Below, piece after piece: positions 22,735-36,398 of a stretch of DNA of 64,000 nucleotides (the first letter of the stretch is position 1; each line of letters starts with the position of its first letter). Both the position numbers and the translations under genes were made by a program. Below the pieces are notes generated by a model. That model was not told where the DNA came from and did not search any database. It was given only the letters and a program-made list of their open reading frames with translations. Origin of the DNA: Ariolimax columbianus (lineage: Eukaryota > Mollusca > Gastropoda > Stylommatophora > Arionidae). The DNA lies in contig JAVGWX010000004.1 in assembly GCA_036924085.1 (NCBI GenBank), positions 76,805,090 through 76,869,089 of the forward strand. Reading direction: 5' to 3'.

Positions 22735-23560
22735 TTTCTTTTTTTTAAATATTTTTTTTGCGTTTTTGTTTCTCGTTTTTCGTTCTTCTTCCATTGCACC
22801 TATTTATTCTGTTTCTTCATTTCATTCTGCTTATTATTATTATTTATCTTCTTATTATTATTTATCTTCTTCTTTTCCTTAATCTTCTTCTTTTTGTTAA
22901 TCTTTTTTTTCTTCTTCTTATCTATTTTCTAGTATCTTATTCTTTCTCTTATTATTCTTCTTCTTCCTATTTATCTTTTTTTTTATTTTTGTCAATCTTC
23001 TTCTTTTTCTTCGTCTTCTAGTTATTTATCTGCTTTTGTTGTATAGTTTTTTTTCTTCTCATCAATTTTCTTCGTATCTTCTTCTTGTTATTTATCTTAA
23101 CCTTCTTATCTATTTTCCTGTTTTTGCTATTATTATTATTTATCCTCTTCTTGTTATTTATCTTCTTCTTGTTATTTATCTTCTTCTTATTTATCTTCCT
23201 CTTATTTATCTTCTTTTTGTTATTTATCTTCTTTTTGTTATTTCTCTTCCACCTTCTTGTTATCTATCTGCTCTTTCTTCTTGTTATTCTTATTGTTATT
23301 TATTGCCTTAGTTATTTATCTTTTTTGTTATTATTTAGCATCTTCTTTTCAATTTAGTTATTCAAACTTTTATTTTGTTCATGATTTTTTTATTTTACTA
23401 TTGTTTTTTATTTTCACATTGTTTTTTTCGAATTTTAAAAATTCTTTTCTTCTTTGTCTGTGCTTTTTCTCTTTTTCTATCATTTAAAAAATGTATTTCT
23501 TCAATTCTCTTTTTTATTTATTTCCTCTTCCTTTCCTTATGTTGTTCCCTTATGTAGCAG
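22735..23560. repeat. T-rich low-complexity tract
   Basis: Irregular TTATTTATCTTCTTCTTG-like units. The hydrophobic plus-strand frames (Phe, Leu, Ile) mimic membrane proteins but are simple translations of T-rich DNA. Confidence 0.92.
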
Positions 23561-24349
23561 CGTAAGGCGTATCCACAGTAGTTAGCTATCTAGAATGTTA
23601 CCACATGCATCCACATTATTAACGACCACACACAGCAAATAACATAGCAAACAGCAGGTGTCAGATTTATTACATGAATATCAACAAAACCAGCATTTAG
23701 GAAACCCAAAATCAATATTACACATATAACACAAAAATAATTACCTACACCTGTAACTAAATGATCATATATTATTTATATTAATATAAATATGAATTAC
23801 CACAGAGGTTGTAAGCTCAAGCTTTTGAATATTGCCCCTAACTAATACAACTCAGTTCTAACCGCTACACTCCCCTCCCCTTATCTTCACACTCAAAAAA
23901 CTTTCACAAACTCGTCTTAACAATCGTATTCTGTGCATTCACTCACACTAAGATCCTTTCAGGCAAGTGATCTTTTCATTACACATTCACATCCCTTCAG
24001 GCAGGTGGTCTTGACATTACACATTCAATCTGTTCAACGTATACTCACATGGGGTCACACACACAATCATTTTACGTATACACATACTCCAGAACATACA
24101 TCGTTCTCTCAGTGCCCTGCACACACCCCACACACATTCAGATCTCTTTTAGTCACGAGGTGCCCACCACATACCTTATAAAGCGACTGACCAAAATTTA
24201 AAGGCGTATGCTGGTTCAGTCATCCTGCAACTCATTCCATCACTCACACATTCGTAAAACAGCCTTCTAACTATTAGCAGCCTATCAATCGCTCTTATTG
24301 AGTCGGTGAGCTAAACTCTCATTCCTTTCCGGGCAGTCTCCTAGCTAAA

Positions 24350-24397
<48 letters not shown>

Positions 24398-25018
24398 CCA
24401 GTGTGCTTATTTCAACTTTGCCTAGTAGTATATAGTCTCAAGCAGTATCAGGGCTGCCCAATCGTCTTCTGTGGGTTTTCTGACTCAGCCATCACTCTAG
24501 TTTTGATCTATCTCCTACTAGTTGTTGTTGGAACGAATCACTCCGAATTCCTGTCACTCTAAAATGTCGCAACAAAACCTGATGACCTTTGTCTGTCACT
24601 AACTCCCCACTACCCAAATCGGAACGCCTAAATGGTCAGCTCCTAGCCCCTACCTGTACCAGATACATTCTTCTCCTCAACCCCCCGTTTTCCTTTGTCG
24701 ACTTAGTGTCGAGACGGGGAGTGAACATTGGCACACACTAGGTCCCTTTGTTCCCAGAGTCGCCGGCCCAATAACCACTGCCGTTAACGCATATGCTCCA
24801 ACTGGAACTGTTACAGTTTAGAATATTGCCCATTTCTTTCTTCTCATTCCATAATCGCATCTGTTTTATTGTGTTCTCAACACTAGTCATTTCTTCTTCT
24901 TCATCATCTTCTCCTCCTTCTACTTTTCTGCTTTTCTTGTTTAAGCGTCCGCTTGTTGCAATACATTTTGGTTTGGCATTCATGAATCTCCTCATTATCC
25001 CTAATAAATGTGGTGTTT
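23561..25018. other. Mostly unassigned spacer with (CT)n and a possible weak LINE remnant
   Basis: A (CT)n run lies at 24352-24391. On the minus strand at about 24740-24860, one frame gives VTVPVGAYALTAVVIGP and TLGTKG. This loosely resembles the VPVVIGALG-type segment at some LINE C-termini, but I cannot be sure. An acidic minus frame (GGEDDEEEE) overlaps it. No other gene or RNA recognised. Confidence 0.4.
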
Positions 25019-25930
25019 CTGGACACTTGTCTCGACACTAATCTTGACACTTATCTCGACACTTATCTCGACACTTGTCTTGACATTTATCTTGACACTT
25101 ATCTCGACACTTATCTTGACACTAATCTTGACACTTATCTCGACACTTATCTCGACACTAATCTTGACACTTATCTGGACACTTATCTCGACACTTGTCT
25201 TGACACTTATCTCGACACTTATCTTGACACTAATCTTGACACTTATCTCGACACTTATCTCGACACTTATCTGGACACTTATCTCGACACTAATCTTGAC
25301 ACTCATCTCGACACTTGTCTTGACATTTATCTTGACACTTATCTCGACACTTATCTCGACACTAATCTTGACACTTATCTGGACACTTATCTCGACACTT
25401 GTCTTGACACTTATCTCGACACTTATCTTGACACTAATCTTGACACTTATCTCGACACTTATCTCGACACTTATCTGGACACTTATCTCGACACTAATCT
25501 TGACACTTATCTCGACACTTATCTTGACACTAATCTTGACACTTATCTCGACACTTATCTCGACACTTGTCTTGACATTTATCTTGACACTTATCTTGAC
25601 AATTATCTCGACACTAATCTTGACACTTATCTGGACACTTATCTCGACACTTGTCTTGACACTTATCTTGACACTTATCTTGACAATTATCTTGACACTT
25701 ATTTCGACACTTATCTTGACACTTATTTCGACACTTATGTCGACATTTATCTTGACACTTATTTCGATACTTATCTCGTCACTTATCTCGACACTTATCT
25801 CGACATTTATCTCAACACTTATCTCGATCGACACCTATCTTGACACTTATCTCGACACTTATCTCGACACTTATCTGCATAGTTATCTCGACACTTATCT
25901 CGGCACTTATCTCCATAGTTATCTCGATAC
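25019..25930. repeat. 12-bp minisatellite, about 76 copies, with higher-order structure
   Basis: Unit CTCGACACTTAT with TTGACA, GGACAC, ACTAAT, ACTTGT and ACATTT variants. Because 12 is a multiple of three, long frames are open on both strands, up to 339 codons. Variant combinations recur about every 240 bp. Not called as protein. Confidence 0.96.
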
Positions 25931-26251
25931 TTTTCCCGACTCTCTCTTCTGTCACGATTTAAAACTGCCCAATATTGTTTCTCGTCTATTCCATAAACTG
26001 GATTCAGACACCAGCTGTCTCCATTAGAAATGGAACCTCAAAAACAGAATGAGCCCAAAAGGAAGACAGCGCCCCCAATGTAAGACGATCGTAGTGACAG
26101 ACGTACGAGGCTCAACTTCCATATCGGCACGCCCTACTCAGCTGTTAATGGTGCTTGACTACTGTTAAGCAAGGGATCGCATCGAGGAAGAGAACAGACA
26201 ACCAACTCTAATTAACAAACAGTGACCCCTTAAAGTATTGTCTTCAACACT
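25931..26251. other. Unassigned sequence at contig end
   Basis: Unique to the two copies; no feature recognised. It ends at the N gap. Confidence 0.5.
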
Positions 26252-26351
26252 NNNNNNNNNNNNNNNNNNNNNNNNNNNNNNNNNNNNNNNNNNNNNNNNN
26301 NNNNNNNNNNNNNNNNNNNNNNNNNNNNNNNNNNNNNNNNNNNNNNNNNNN
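26252..26351. other. Assembly gap, exactly 100 N
   Basis: A run of exactly 100 N is the usual placeholder for a gap of unknown size. The 24-kb copies abut both its edges. Confidence 1.
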
Positions 26352-26591
26352 TATAGAGATAATCGCCTACACCAGTTGGTCTTGCACTTAAAGAAAAATG
26401 TGTTCGTTTCAAGAACGTTTTCACGTCTGCCAATCTCGTATACCCCATTTAGCAAAGAGAGATGGAAAAAAAGGTCATCTAATCAAGATTAGCTCGCTAA
26501 GTCAACTGATTTCTAACGAAGATAATCACTCTCATTAACTGCATTCTACTTTCTCTTTTTCTTTCTCTTCTAACTTATTGTTTTACTTTCA

Positions 26592-26821
26592 AGAAGTCTA
26601 TAGTCACAACTAAGTTCTCATGACGTCTATAGTCACAACTGTTATGAAGAAGTCTAAAGTCACAACTAAGTTCTCATGACGTCTATAGTCACAACTAAGT
26701 TCTCATGACGTCTATAGTCACAATTAAGTTCTCATGACGTCTATAGTCACAACTAAGTTCTCATGACGTCTATAGTCACAATTAAGTTCTCATGACGTCT
26801 ATAGTCACAACTAAGTTCTCA
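26592..26821. repeat. 29-bp minisatellite (copy B of 2566-2795)
   Basis: Identical by eye to copy A. Confidence 0.95.
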
Positions 26822-26865
26822 AGCAACTCTAGAGCTGACATTAAAGCTCTTAAGGCCTAAGCTGA

Positions 26866-27351
26866 AATGGTTCTTTGGCACAAAAACATGAGAAAATCGT
26901 GATACTAACTGATGCACAGTCAGCGATAACGACACTCAAATCTCACGAGCTCACAAGAACAGTGAACTGACCAAAGAAAATAAAGCCTTGTCGAAAATGT
27001 CCCACGGCTTCCAGAACGCGGTGATGCAATGGATACCATCACACTGTGACAGGAAGAAAATCTCAAACACCACACAGATGACGGATACTACTGACTGTCG
27101 AGAAAGACCCGGTTATTATACTACGTCTTCGAACTGGCGACAACAGAATGAGACACCACCTGTACAATCAACTCAAGATAGGTACCACCGGTACCACCAG
27201 CCTTTGTTACTGCGGCCTGGCACATATGATGGCAGTACATGTACTTCAGTGTTGTTCACAGCACACAGATCTGATGAGAAACTATATGGTGGTACTTGAG
27301 ATCCTGAAAAAGACAGAAAAATTTATTGAAGAATCAGGAGTCCTAATCTAA
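26866..27351 (+). mobile_element. RNase-H-type LINE remnant (copy B of 2840-3325)
   Basis: Same LTDAQSAI, QWIPSHCD, CYCG and HVLQCC blocks and the same frameshifts as copy A. Confidence 0.82.
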
Positions 27352-27868
27352 ATTAACAATGATGGCAGAAGCAAAAAGAGAAAAACATGAAGAAGAAGAG
27401 GTAGAGGAATGTGAAGATGGATAAAGAACATGAGTAGTAAGAGGGAAGGAGGAATGAGAAAGAAGACGGAGGAAGATGACAAATATGCGTCTGAAACGAA
27501 TAGCTAGACAAGAATGCTGACTTAAGCTGGCTGCTTAATATTTCGACAAAACCACTAATTAAACAGATAGAAGGCATGTCAGAATTCATCAGGCCCCGAC
27601 TTACTGACCCACATGGATTACTGTACCAACTGTATCCTGGACATTAGATGGTTGCATTCTCCTTTAAGAAGGTCTCATGGGTGTGGGCCGTAGACTATTT
27701 TTTTGGAGAATGTCTTTACGTTTACTATCACTGCGGTAATTCTAGTAACCCATACGTACACTGTGAATCGCGATATCTGGTTGGGGTTTCTCGCCTAGAA
27801 TAGCTTAACGACTTTATACTGGTTTAGAAGCCCCTGAAGACTGTATACAGTTGATTTTACTTCATCAT

Positions 27869-28583
27869 CATCATGTAGCATGTCCTTTGTAGAACGTCGC
27901 TCCCATCACAGTCTGTCTGAAAGAAACTCGTTCCCTTGCCAAAACTCCAGCCTCTGCAACGGTCATACTCAGGCATTCCTGGATATCTTGGTGCCATCGT
28001 CTTTTTGGTCTACATCTTACTCTTTTGCCTGGCACCATACCTTCCATCACTGTTCTCTCGAGACCGTTGTGTCTCTTGATGTGACCAAAGTATTTGCATT
28101 TTCAGGTCATAATGGAATTGATAAACCAGTTCTTCTCTATGCTCAACTCTTGCCGAATGTCTACATTTGTGTTTATTTCTGCCCAGGGAATTCTAAGGAT
28201 CTTTCTGTAACAGTTTGACTCGAAGGATTCGATTCTTTGTCTAGAAGTTTTGGTAATCATTCGTGATTCCCAGCCATAAGCTGCCACATGAAAAACACAG
28301 GCTCTCAAGACTTTTACTTTTATCATTATGTTGGTGCTCTGCTATAATTTCTTCAGCCTGCTCAGTATCTGCATTGCCATGGCTAATCTTCTTCTGATTT
28401 CGGCTCTTTCCTCTCCACCTTTCGCATTGAAATCGCCAGTGATGATCAAGATATCTCTTTTTTCTACTTTTTCCATCGTTTCTTGCAAGGTGTTATAGAA
28501 ATCATCCATTTCGCAATCGTCAGCTGCTGATGTTGGTGCATACACTTGAATTGTTAAATGTTCTTCACGATCTAAAAATGTTA
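27869..28583 (-). mobile_element. RTE-like LINE, internally deleted (copy B of 3843-4557)
   Basis: Same endonuclease fragment (GDFNAK) and C-terminal blocks. One difference, C at 28568, falls at the 5' side of the endonuclease fragment. Confidence 0.85.
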
Positions 28584-29363
28584 CTTTTACTTTTATTTCC
28601 TTTACTTTTTTTTATTTTACTTCAAGATCTGAAAATACCTATGCGCACCCAACCTGTTCTTGAATGAATTAATTGACACTGCCTCACTATTTCCTGTGGC
28701 AATGCATTCCAAGCATTGACCACTCTGACCAACCAAATTGTTCCTTGTTACTAGGTGGGAGTGGAGGTCGTCGCTGCACCGATTCAGAATAGCAAATTCA
28801 TGTGCGAGAATGGAGATTGACGCAGTAAGTGCAGCTCTAAGATATATGAGATGTATTTAACAAGGAGTCATTGTGTTCGACTCCCAGTTCTTACTTCGGA
28901 AGGTACAGAAGCGCTGGCTAAGGTCTGAGTGGAGAACAACTGTAGAGACGTCACTTCTGCAGAGGATGGTGTGGATCGACTGCATTGGTTATTCTTGGGC
29001 TTAGGGCAACTTCTTCATCTTCATTGACCAACTAATGCTCTACTTCTAAGCCGGTAAGGATCACGGAGGAGACTTCGTTTCAGGTCTTCGCCGGTCCCCC
29101 ACGGTTTATCGAGCATGGTCGCTCCCCCAGGCCAGACTGCCTCCCTTCGGTTAGAAAAGGAAAGCGAAAACATGGCAACGAAAAAGCTGACATCTTGGTT
29201 TCACACCCATCAATTGCGACTACGATAGATGTGGGTAGGTTGAAATCTACCAATGATTGCATGTTAGATGATGACACGGCAGTTGATGAATCAGCAACTC
29301 ACAGCCTGCATGTCTTTGATATCGACCGATGTTCGAACTGACATAGGCACAAAAGAGAACGGA

Positions 29364-30006
29364 GATGTGTGTACAGCCATCAAACTGCAGGAACCATCGG
29401 TGTCTACGAGATGTATGTACAGCCATCAAACTGCAGGAACCATCGGTGTCTACGAGATGTGTGTACAGCCATCAAACTGCAGGAACCATCGGTGTCTACG
29501 AGATGTGTGTACAGCCATCAAACTGCAGGAACCATCGGTGTCTACGAGATGTGTGTACAGCCATCAAACTGCAGGAACCATCGGTGTCTACGAGATGTGT
29601 GTACATGCATCAAACTGCAGGAACCATCGGTGTCTACGAGATGTGTGTACAGCCATCAAACTGCAGGAACCATCGGTGTCTACGAGATGTGTGTACATCC
29701 ATCAAACTGCAGGAACCATCGGTGTCTACGAGATGTGTGTACATCCATCAAACTGCAGGAACCATCGGTGTCTACGAGATGTGTGTACAGCCATCAAACT
29801 GCAGGAACCATCGGTGTCTACGAGATGTGTGTACAGCCATCAAACTGCAGGAACCATCGGTGTCTACGAGATGTGTGTACAGCCATCAAACTGCAGGAAC
29901 CATCGGTGTCTACGAGATGTGTGTACAGCCATCAAACTGCAGGAACCATCGGTGTCTACGAGATGTGTGTACAGCCATCAAACTGCAGGAACCATCGGTG
30001 TCTACG
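29364..30006. repeat. 46-bp minisatellite (copy B of 5338-5980)
   Basis: Same 14 units with the same variant positions as copy A. That argues against long independent history of the two copies. Confidence 0.97.
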
Positions 30007-30249
30007 CACTTTACTAATAAAGACTCAATGCCTATGGGAATTCATGGAGTGTATTGAACTCTATTATTAGGAACAGAGAAGACTTCATCACAACCCGCTA
30101 TTAAACATCAGGGCGCACACAAGACTCATTCTGGCCGTCCAACCGCAACGACGCTGGCTTGGGAATAAATCATCTCAAATACCCGGTCCACTCAGTTATG
30201 CAATTTGTAAGCAGACACGATCTTGTAAATGTCATGGCCATAAGCCTGT

Positions 30250-31465
30250 GATAGGGTTAAGGTTATTGATATCATAAGTCACGGTACTAATTACATCTAT
30301 GTATCAGACACACTCTATCACAAATTATTAGCTTTTTTCCTTACAACTATCACTCCTTAGCTCACAACCCTAATTAAAACACTAACAGTTTTTTAACAAC
30401 AGCGAAAACCAATGAATATTTATCTAGTTGTTGTTGTTATTGTTTGCGAATGCCCACAATGAGTAGGTTACTTTTGTGTGCGCCCTGAAAAGGACGCTAA
30501 GTGGCGGGTTGCAGTAGCTTTCCTCACATCCCGAGCGTGCTGATGAAGGTGGACCGATATCCTCCAGGCGATTGTGCTATAATTGGCCTCATCTGCCTGT
30601 CGTAATAATAGGCAAATATCGTAACCAACTATAAACTTACTAACTATAATGAATTTCAAGAGTTTCGTGCAATTAGCGAAGGTATTTTTCTTGCGCTAAA
30701 ATAACCATGGGTTCTATCACGTGGTCAAATCTAGTAAAAGTTCCATCCACAATCTATATCACTCTGTGCTCATACATTTCTATTTAGCTAATTGTTCTCA
30801 GTCCTATCTCTCTGTCCTCGCACGTCCTTCCGTGGTCTTCCACAACGTAGGTGTCTTCTGAGCCTCTTGTCTCGTCTTAACGTCAGGAAGATGTTTACAG
30901 TGATTAGACCTGCTGGGTATTCCTCTTCGTCGACTAGTTAGGAACTCGGCGACTACCGCGGTTCTCGTGATTACGACAGACAACAGTGGTTACGGTACTG
31001 TGGTTCCGTTACTGCGGTTGGCAGGCCACGGGTAACACCTGTTTTACGACGCGTTGTTCAGGGCGACAGATTGACCTTGAAACAATACGTCTCCCTCTTA
31101 CGAGAATGCAGACGAATGTCACTCACGGACTTTGAAGTCGTCGTCACGTGTAACAGGTGTCAACAACGACTCAAAACAGAAAATCACACGCATACAGATT
31201 CCTACACGCGCGTGGTCTCTGGTTGTTTTTCAGTGCAAGTCTCTTTCGGTGACTTCCATTTCTGTCGTTCTATTCTAGTTACTCACTGACAATGTTCTGT
31301 CGTCTATACTAGCTTCTGCTCAGGTGTATATCCTTCCTACTAAATGCAGTCTTCTCTTCTCTGCTCTTTCTGATATCTCCATAAAACCCTGATCCCCTAA
31401 CTTATATTCTAATCTCCCCGTTTCGGCCAATGACTTTTTGTTTGTCTTAAGTTTATTCGCCTCAA
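30250..31465 (+). repeat. Dispersed 1.2-kb repeat (copy B of 6224-7439)
   Basis: Same as copy A, including the inserted short repeat at 30455-30620. Confidence 0.85.
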
Positions 31466-31469
31466 CTTA

Positions 31470-31649
<180 letters not shown>

Positions 31650-32069
31650 GTAGGGTTATCAATGTTGACCCATACCCCAGTACGTACCTAAACACTATAC
31701 TATCATAATATTACGCTAACGCCTCAGGTACACTAACTAGATGTACACAATCTCTTGATCACAGCATCTTCAACCAAATACTGTATATTCTGCGTTTTCC
31801 ATTTTGCCCTCTTGTTAACCCATTTACTGGCTTCCCTAACATCTGACCTTATTCAACCCTCTGCAGCGGTCACTCTATGTTCTAATTGTTAAGTCGTTTT
31901 ACTCAATAAGAGAACTTACTTATTGTTATCTCTTCTTCACAAATAAGACTTCTCACGTCACCACTTAACCAATGAGCATCAACAATATTGATAATAAAAA
32001 AATTAATGAACACAATAAAACAACATCTTTGAAATAATACATATGTACTTCACATGGTGGCGTTCTTCG

Positions 32070-32792
32070 TCACCTCTTTCTCTATACGTCTCCTGTCATC
32101 ATCATCATCTCTATACGTCTCCTATTATCTCTCTATACATCTCCTATCATCAGCATCTATATACGTCTCCCAGCATCAACTCTATACGTCCCATATCATC
32201 ATTTCTATACGTCTCCTATCATCATTTCTATACGTCTCCTATCATCATCTCCATACGTATTCTACCATCTCTATACGTCTCCTATGATCATCTCTATACG
32301 TCTCCTATCATCATCTATATACGTCTTATATCATCTATATACGTCTCCTATCATCTCTATACGTATTCTATTATCATCTCTTTACGTCACCAATCATCAT
32401 CTCTTTACGTCACCTATCATCATCTCTATACGTCGCCTATCATCATCTCTATGCGTCACCTATCATCATCTCTATACGTCACCTATCATCATCTCTATAC
32501 GTCACCTATCATCATCTCTATACGTCACTTATCATCATCTCTATACGTCACCTATCATCATCTCTATACGTCACCTATCATCATCTCTATACGTCACCTA
32601 TCATCATCTCTATACGTCACCTATCATCATCTCTATACGTCACCTATCATCATCTCTATACGTCACTTATCATCATCTCTATACGTCACCTATCATCATC
32701 TCTATACGTCACCTATCATCATCTCTATACGTCACCTATCATCATCTCTATACGTCACCTATCATCATCTCTATACGTCACCTATCATCATC
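32070..32792. repeat. 23-bp minisatellite (copy B of 8036-8758)
   Basis: Same degenerate left half and uniform right half as copy A. Confidence 0.96.
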
Positions 32793-33431
32793 ATCGCACC
32801 TTCCTCCCATTAAAACATTTACTAGGGACGTCACATACGCCATTCACCAAATGTTTGTATCTGTTACACGGGGACATTCTGTATCTACGGGTAATTCATG
32901 ACTGTTGTGGTGCCTTGGTTGTAAGACAGAATGCTCACGTGTACCACCCAGGAAATGGTTACTGGTCACCTGAAATCTTTATCTAATAGACATAAAAAAT
33001 ATATGCGTTACATAATTGAAATATTTATGTATACATACCTAATTTATTTTTACATTTTGAAATAAGAACATCAAAGAAATATAGCTCTCCTTGCATTCTG
33101 GGTGACCTCTCAGTCTACGCGCGTACGCTGTACAAACAACTAGTGCCACATCACACATCTCTCATTGTAGGTGTCATCCGTAATACTGAAACATATCAGA
33201 CCCATCATGTCAATAGGACTGGTTAGCCTTACCTTACCATCCCCTGTACAAACAGCATTCGTCTAAACAAACCAAAGAAATAGGACGTCTACTATTTCAT
33301 ATTACATAATATACCAATAGCGGTTATACGTCATTCACTCTCTTACAGCAACAAATGAATACATTCATCAATATTACATTTCAACGGGTACACCCCTTCG
33401 TTCTGTTACACTGGTCCGCCTTACATCAGAC

Positions 33432-33866
33432 CGTCGAATCTTCTTCTTCTTCGTTCGTTCTCAATCTCCCACTGTCAAACCCTGAAAGGGCGTAAGTAGC
33501 AGAATGTAGTCCAGAGAACGGAATGGTTGTGTCGTAGTTTACAGCTTGGCTGCGATATTTGCACCTTTCGGTCCAACACATCCGACTTCAGCAGCTTAGC
33601 ATTCTCTCTTCGATCCCTTCTCCTTAGCCAGTCTGCTCTGCTGCAGCCTGTTATCCAGGATCAACGCGTGGAGGTGTAGAAGGGTCTTGGCCGCTATGAT
33701 TCGCTGGCCCTGACGCTAGCAGTCAGCTATGGTTCGCTGGCCCTGACGCTAGCAGTCAGCTATGGTTCGTTGGCCCTGACGCTAGCAGTCAACTATGGGT
33801 CGCTGACCACTGCAGCTCATGCGCTGCTCAGCGTCTTGATCCCGAGACCGTCGAATAAAACAGCTC
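33432..33866 (-). mobile_element. SINE-like element with GAA tail (copy B of 9398-9832)
   Basis: Same block order and same internal 33-bp array (33694-33809). Confidence 0.8.
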
Positions 33867-34371
33867 TTTAACAATAACCACACACACACAAATCAAAAAT
33901 GGATCCACATATCCACATCAACAGTATGATTGGATAGTTGTACCTAACGTACACCAGTTTGTAGTTTCTTCCAGAACAATAATGAGCTAAACAGCTCATG
34001 TTCCTCAGTGGACAACAAAAATACAACATTCAAGGCTTCCAGTCTAACCCACCAATCTGTTTCATCCAAAACCATAACACACATTTCATAATGCATCAGA
34101 TTATTTGAAATAATCTGTCTATTTCTTGCATTCACTTACAATTAGTATTCAACCAATAGTAACATTATCTTATATCTCTCAACACTATCACCGATTCTCC
34201 ATAAACTGCACTTCAAAATCTATAATTGTTGTAACATAATATCCATGAACTTCATAGATGCCATCATAACTTCCTTCTAGGCTAAGATTCTTGCTCTACT
34301 AGTTTCTGTCTGGATAAGGACAGAAGTAGTGGGAGTTGAAGTGGGAGACCTAATCTCAATTACTCGCCTAT

Positions 34372-35432
34372 TATTGTGAGTTAATTGTCCCTCGTGTCCT
34401 TGGGTTGTGTGTCTAGTCTGAGTTGTCCTTGGGCTGTGTGTCTAGTGTGAGTTGTCCTTGAGTTGTGTGTCTAGTCTGAGTTGTCCTTGCGTTGTGTGTC
34501 TAGTCTGAGTTGTCCGTGGGTTGTGTGTCTAGTCTGAGTTGTCCTTAGGTTGTGTGTCTAGTCTGAGTTGTCCTCGGGTTGTGTGTCTAGTCTGAGTTGT
34601 CCTCGGGTTGTGTGTCTAGTCTGAGTTGTCCTTGGGTTGTGTGTCTAGTCTGAGTTGTCCTTGAGTTGTGTGTCTAGTCTGAGTTGTCCTTGAGTTGTGT
34701 GTCTAATCTGAGTTGTTCTTGGGTTGTGTGTCTAGTCTGAGTTGTCCTTGGGTTGTGTGTCTAGTCTGAGTTGTCCTTGGGTTGTGTCTAGTCTGAGTTA
34801 TCCGTGGGTTGTGTTTCTAGTCTGAGTTGATCTTGGGTTGTGTGTCTAGTCTGAGTTGTCCTTGGGTTGTGTGTCTAGTCTGAGTTGTCCTTGGGTTGTG
34901 TGTCTAGTCTGAGTTGTCCTTGGGCTGTGTGTCTAGTCTGAGTTGTCCTCGGGTTGTGTGTCTAGTCTGAGTTGTCCGTGGGTTGTGTGTCTAGTCTGAG
35001 TTGTCCTTGGGTTGTGTGTCTAGTCTGAGTTGTCCTTGAGTTGTGTGTCTAATCTGAGTTGTCCTTGGGTTGTGTGTCTAGTCTGAGTTGTCCTTGGGCT
35101 GTGTGTCTAGTCTGAGTTGTCCGTGGGTTGTGTGTCTAGTCTGAGTTGTCCTTGAGTTGTGTGTCTAGTCTGAGTTGTCCTTGGGTTGTGTGTCTAGTCT
35201 GAGTTGTCCTTGGGTTGTGTGTCTAGTCTGAGTTGTCCTTGGGTTGTGTGTCTAGTCTGAGTTGTCCTTGGGTTGTGTCTAGTCTGAGTTATCCGTGGGT
35301 TGTGTGTCTAGTCTGAGTTGTCCTGGGGTTTTGTGTCTAGTCTGAGTTGTCCTTGGGCTGTGTGTCTAGTCTGAGTTGTCCTTGGGCTGTGTGTCTAGTC
35401 TGAGTTGTCGTTGGGTTGAATGTCTTAGTCTG
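34372..35432. repeat. 29-bp minisatellite (copy B of 10338-11398)
   Basis: Same unit order, including the two shortened TTATCCGTGGG units; C at 34365 just to its left differs from copy A. Confidence 0.97.
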
Positions 35433-35733
35433 AGTCCTAGTGTTGAACTTAAGTCGACACTTTCAGAAATTCCATTGCTAGACTTTTGACCGGCTCCAGA
35501 TTTTCTGCACCTGTGAAAGTGACTACTTTCCCGTGGTCTTGAAATGTTGGGCGGTGGCCTCCTTATTGCCTAGCATATTGCAATCAGCGTAGCCTGATTC
35601 TGGACTGTCGCTGACTTCCCCTGCTTCGCTCTTCGTTGCCTATTTCTCTATATGAATACGTTTGAAGTTTCCAACTCTATTATCCGTCGCTAATATTCTG
35701 TTATTAGTAACTCGTGTTACATTAAAACAAGTT

Positions 35734-35794
35734 TCTTTCAGACAGACTGTGATGGGAGCGACGTTCTACAAAGGACATGCTACATGATGATGAC
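35734..35794 (+). mobile_element. RTE-like LINE 3' end (copy B of 11700-11760)
   Basis: Encodes the same VMGATFYKGHAT and ATGATG tail. Confidence 0.8.
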
Positions 35795-36398
35795 GGTCAG
35801 ATTGTCTCCCCTCACAAGCGAGTTGTTTGGACATTGTCAATCGTTCCTTGCCGTGTCACTAATTGTCGTTCGTATTTTCTCCGCTCCCTTCCCTACCTGG
35901 TCAGAAATGTTTGGGACTATCCATGGCCGCTATTGTTTTTTCCTTTAATTTTCTCTCCCCTTGGCATGTGTTTTTCTAAATTCGTAATTTTCTCCAGAGG
36001 TTGATCAATGACCTTTCTGTTCTCCATCTGGTATCGTGCTAATGTATTAATCTTGATCGTCAACGTGTCAATATTCTTTGTGTATTCACTCTCTTCAAGA
36101 GCTGTAATTCTGTCTTCTCTAATTGTCGATATTTGGACTACTGGTATAACTGCTACCCTGTGTTGATCCACCCAGCTTATATTCCGCCAATACTTGGGAA
36201 TTATTAAATTATCACCACACGCTGTTGCTATTTAAACGCCAAGACACTTATGGCACCTCCTATGTCAGGCATTTTACCAAAGAAAGTAATTTGTCTGTCT
36301 TCGTATTCATATGAAAGAAAACATTTTTCTCATACCTTTTCGTGTTCTTGCTGACTCTTTGATGACATATCTAAGATCTAAAACGTAACATATCTATG

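Noticed and set aside
22603..23557. Multi-pass membrane protein
   Set aside because: The hydrophobic frames are direct translations of T-rich low-complexity DNA and overlap in different frames.
24738..24995. Acidic protein (GGEDDEEEE) on the minus strand
   Set aside because: It comes from a GAA-rich stretch, and another frame of the same DNA hints at a LINE C-terminus; neither is convincing.
25019..25930. Long open frames (up to 339 codons) as repetitive structural proteins
   Set aside because: They are open on both strands and in several frames because the repeat unit lacks stops. No start context, splice sites or signal peptide support a gene. Likewise for the frames at 1-659, 5242-6044, 8009-8867, 15715-16137, 20217-20746, 54099-54595 and 58712-59281.
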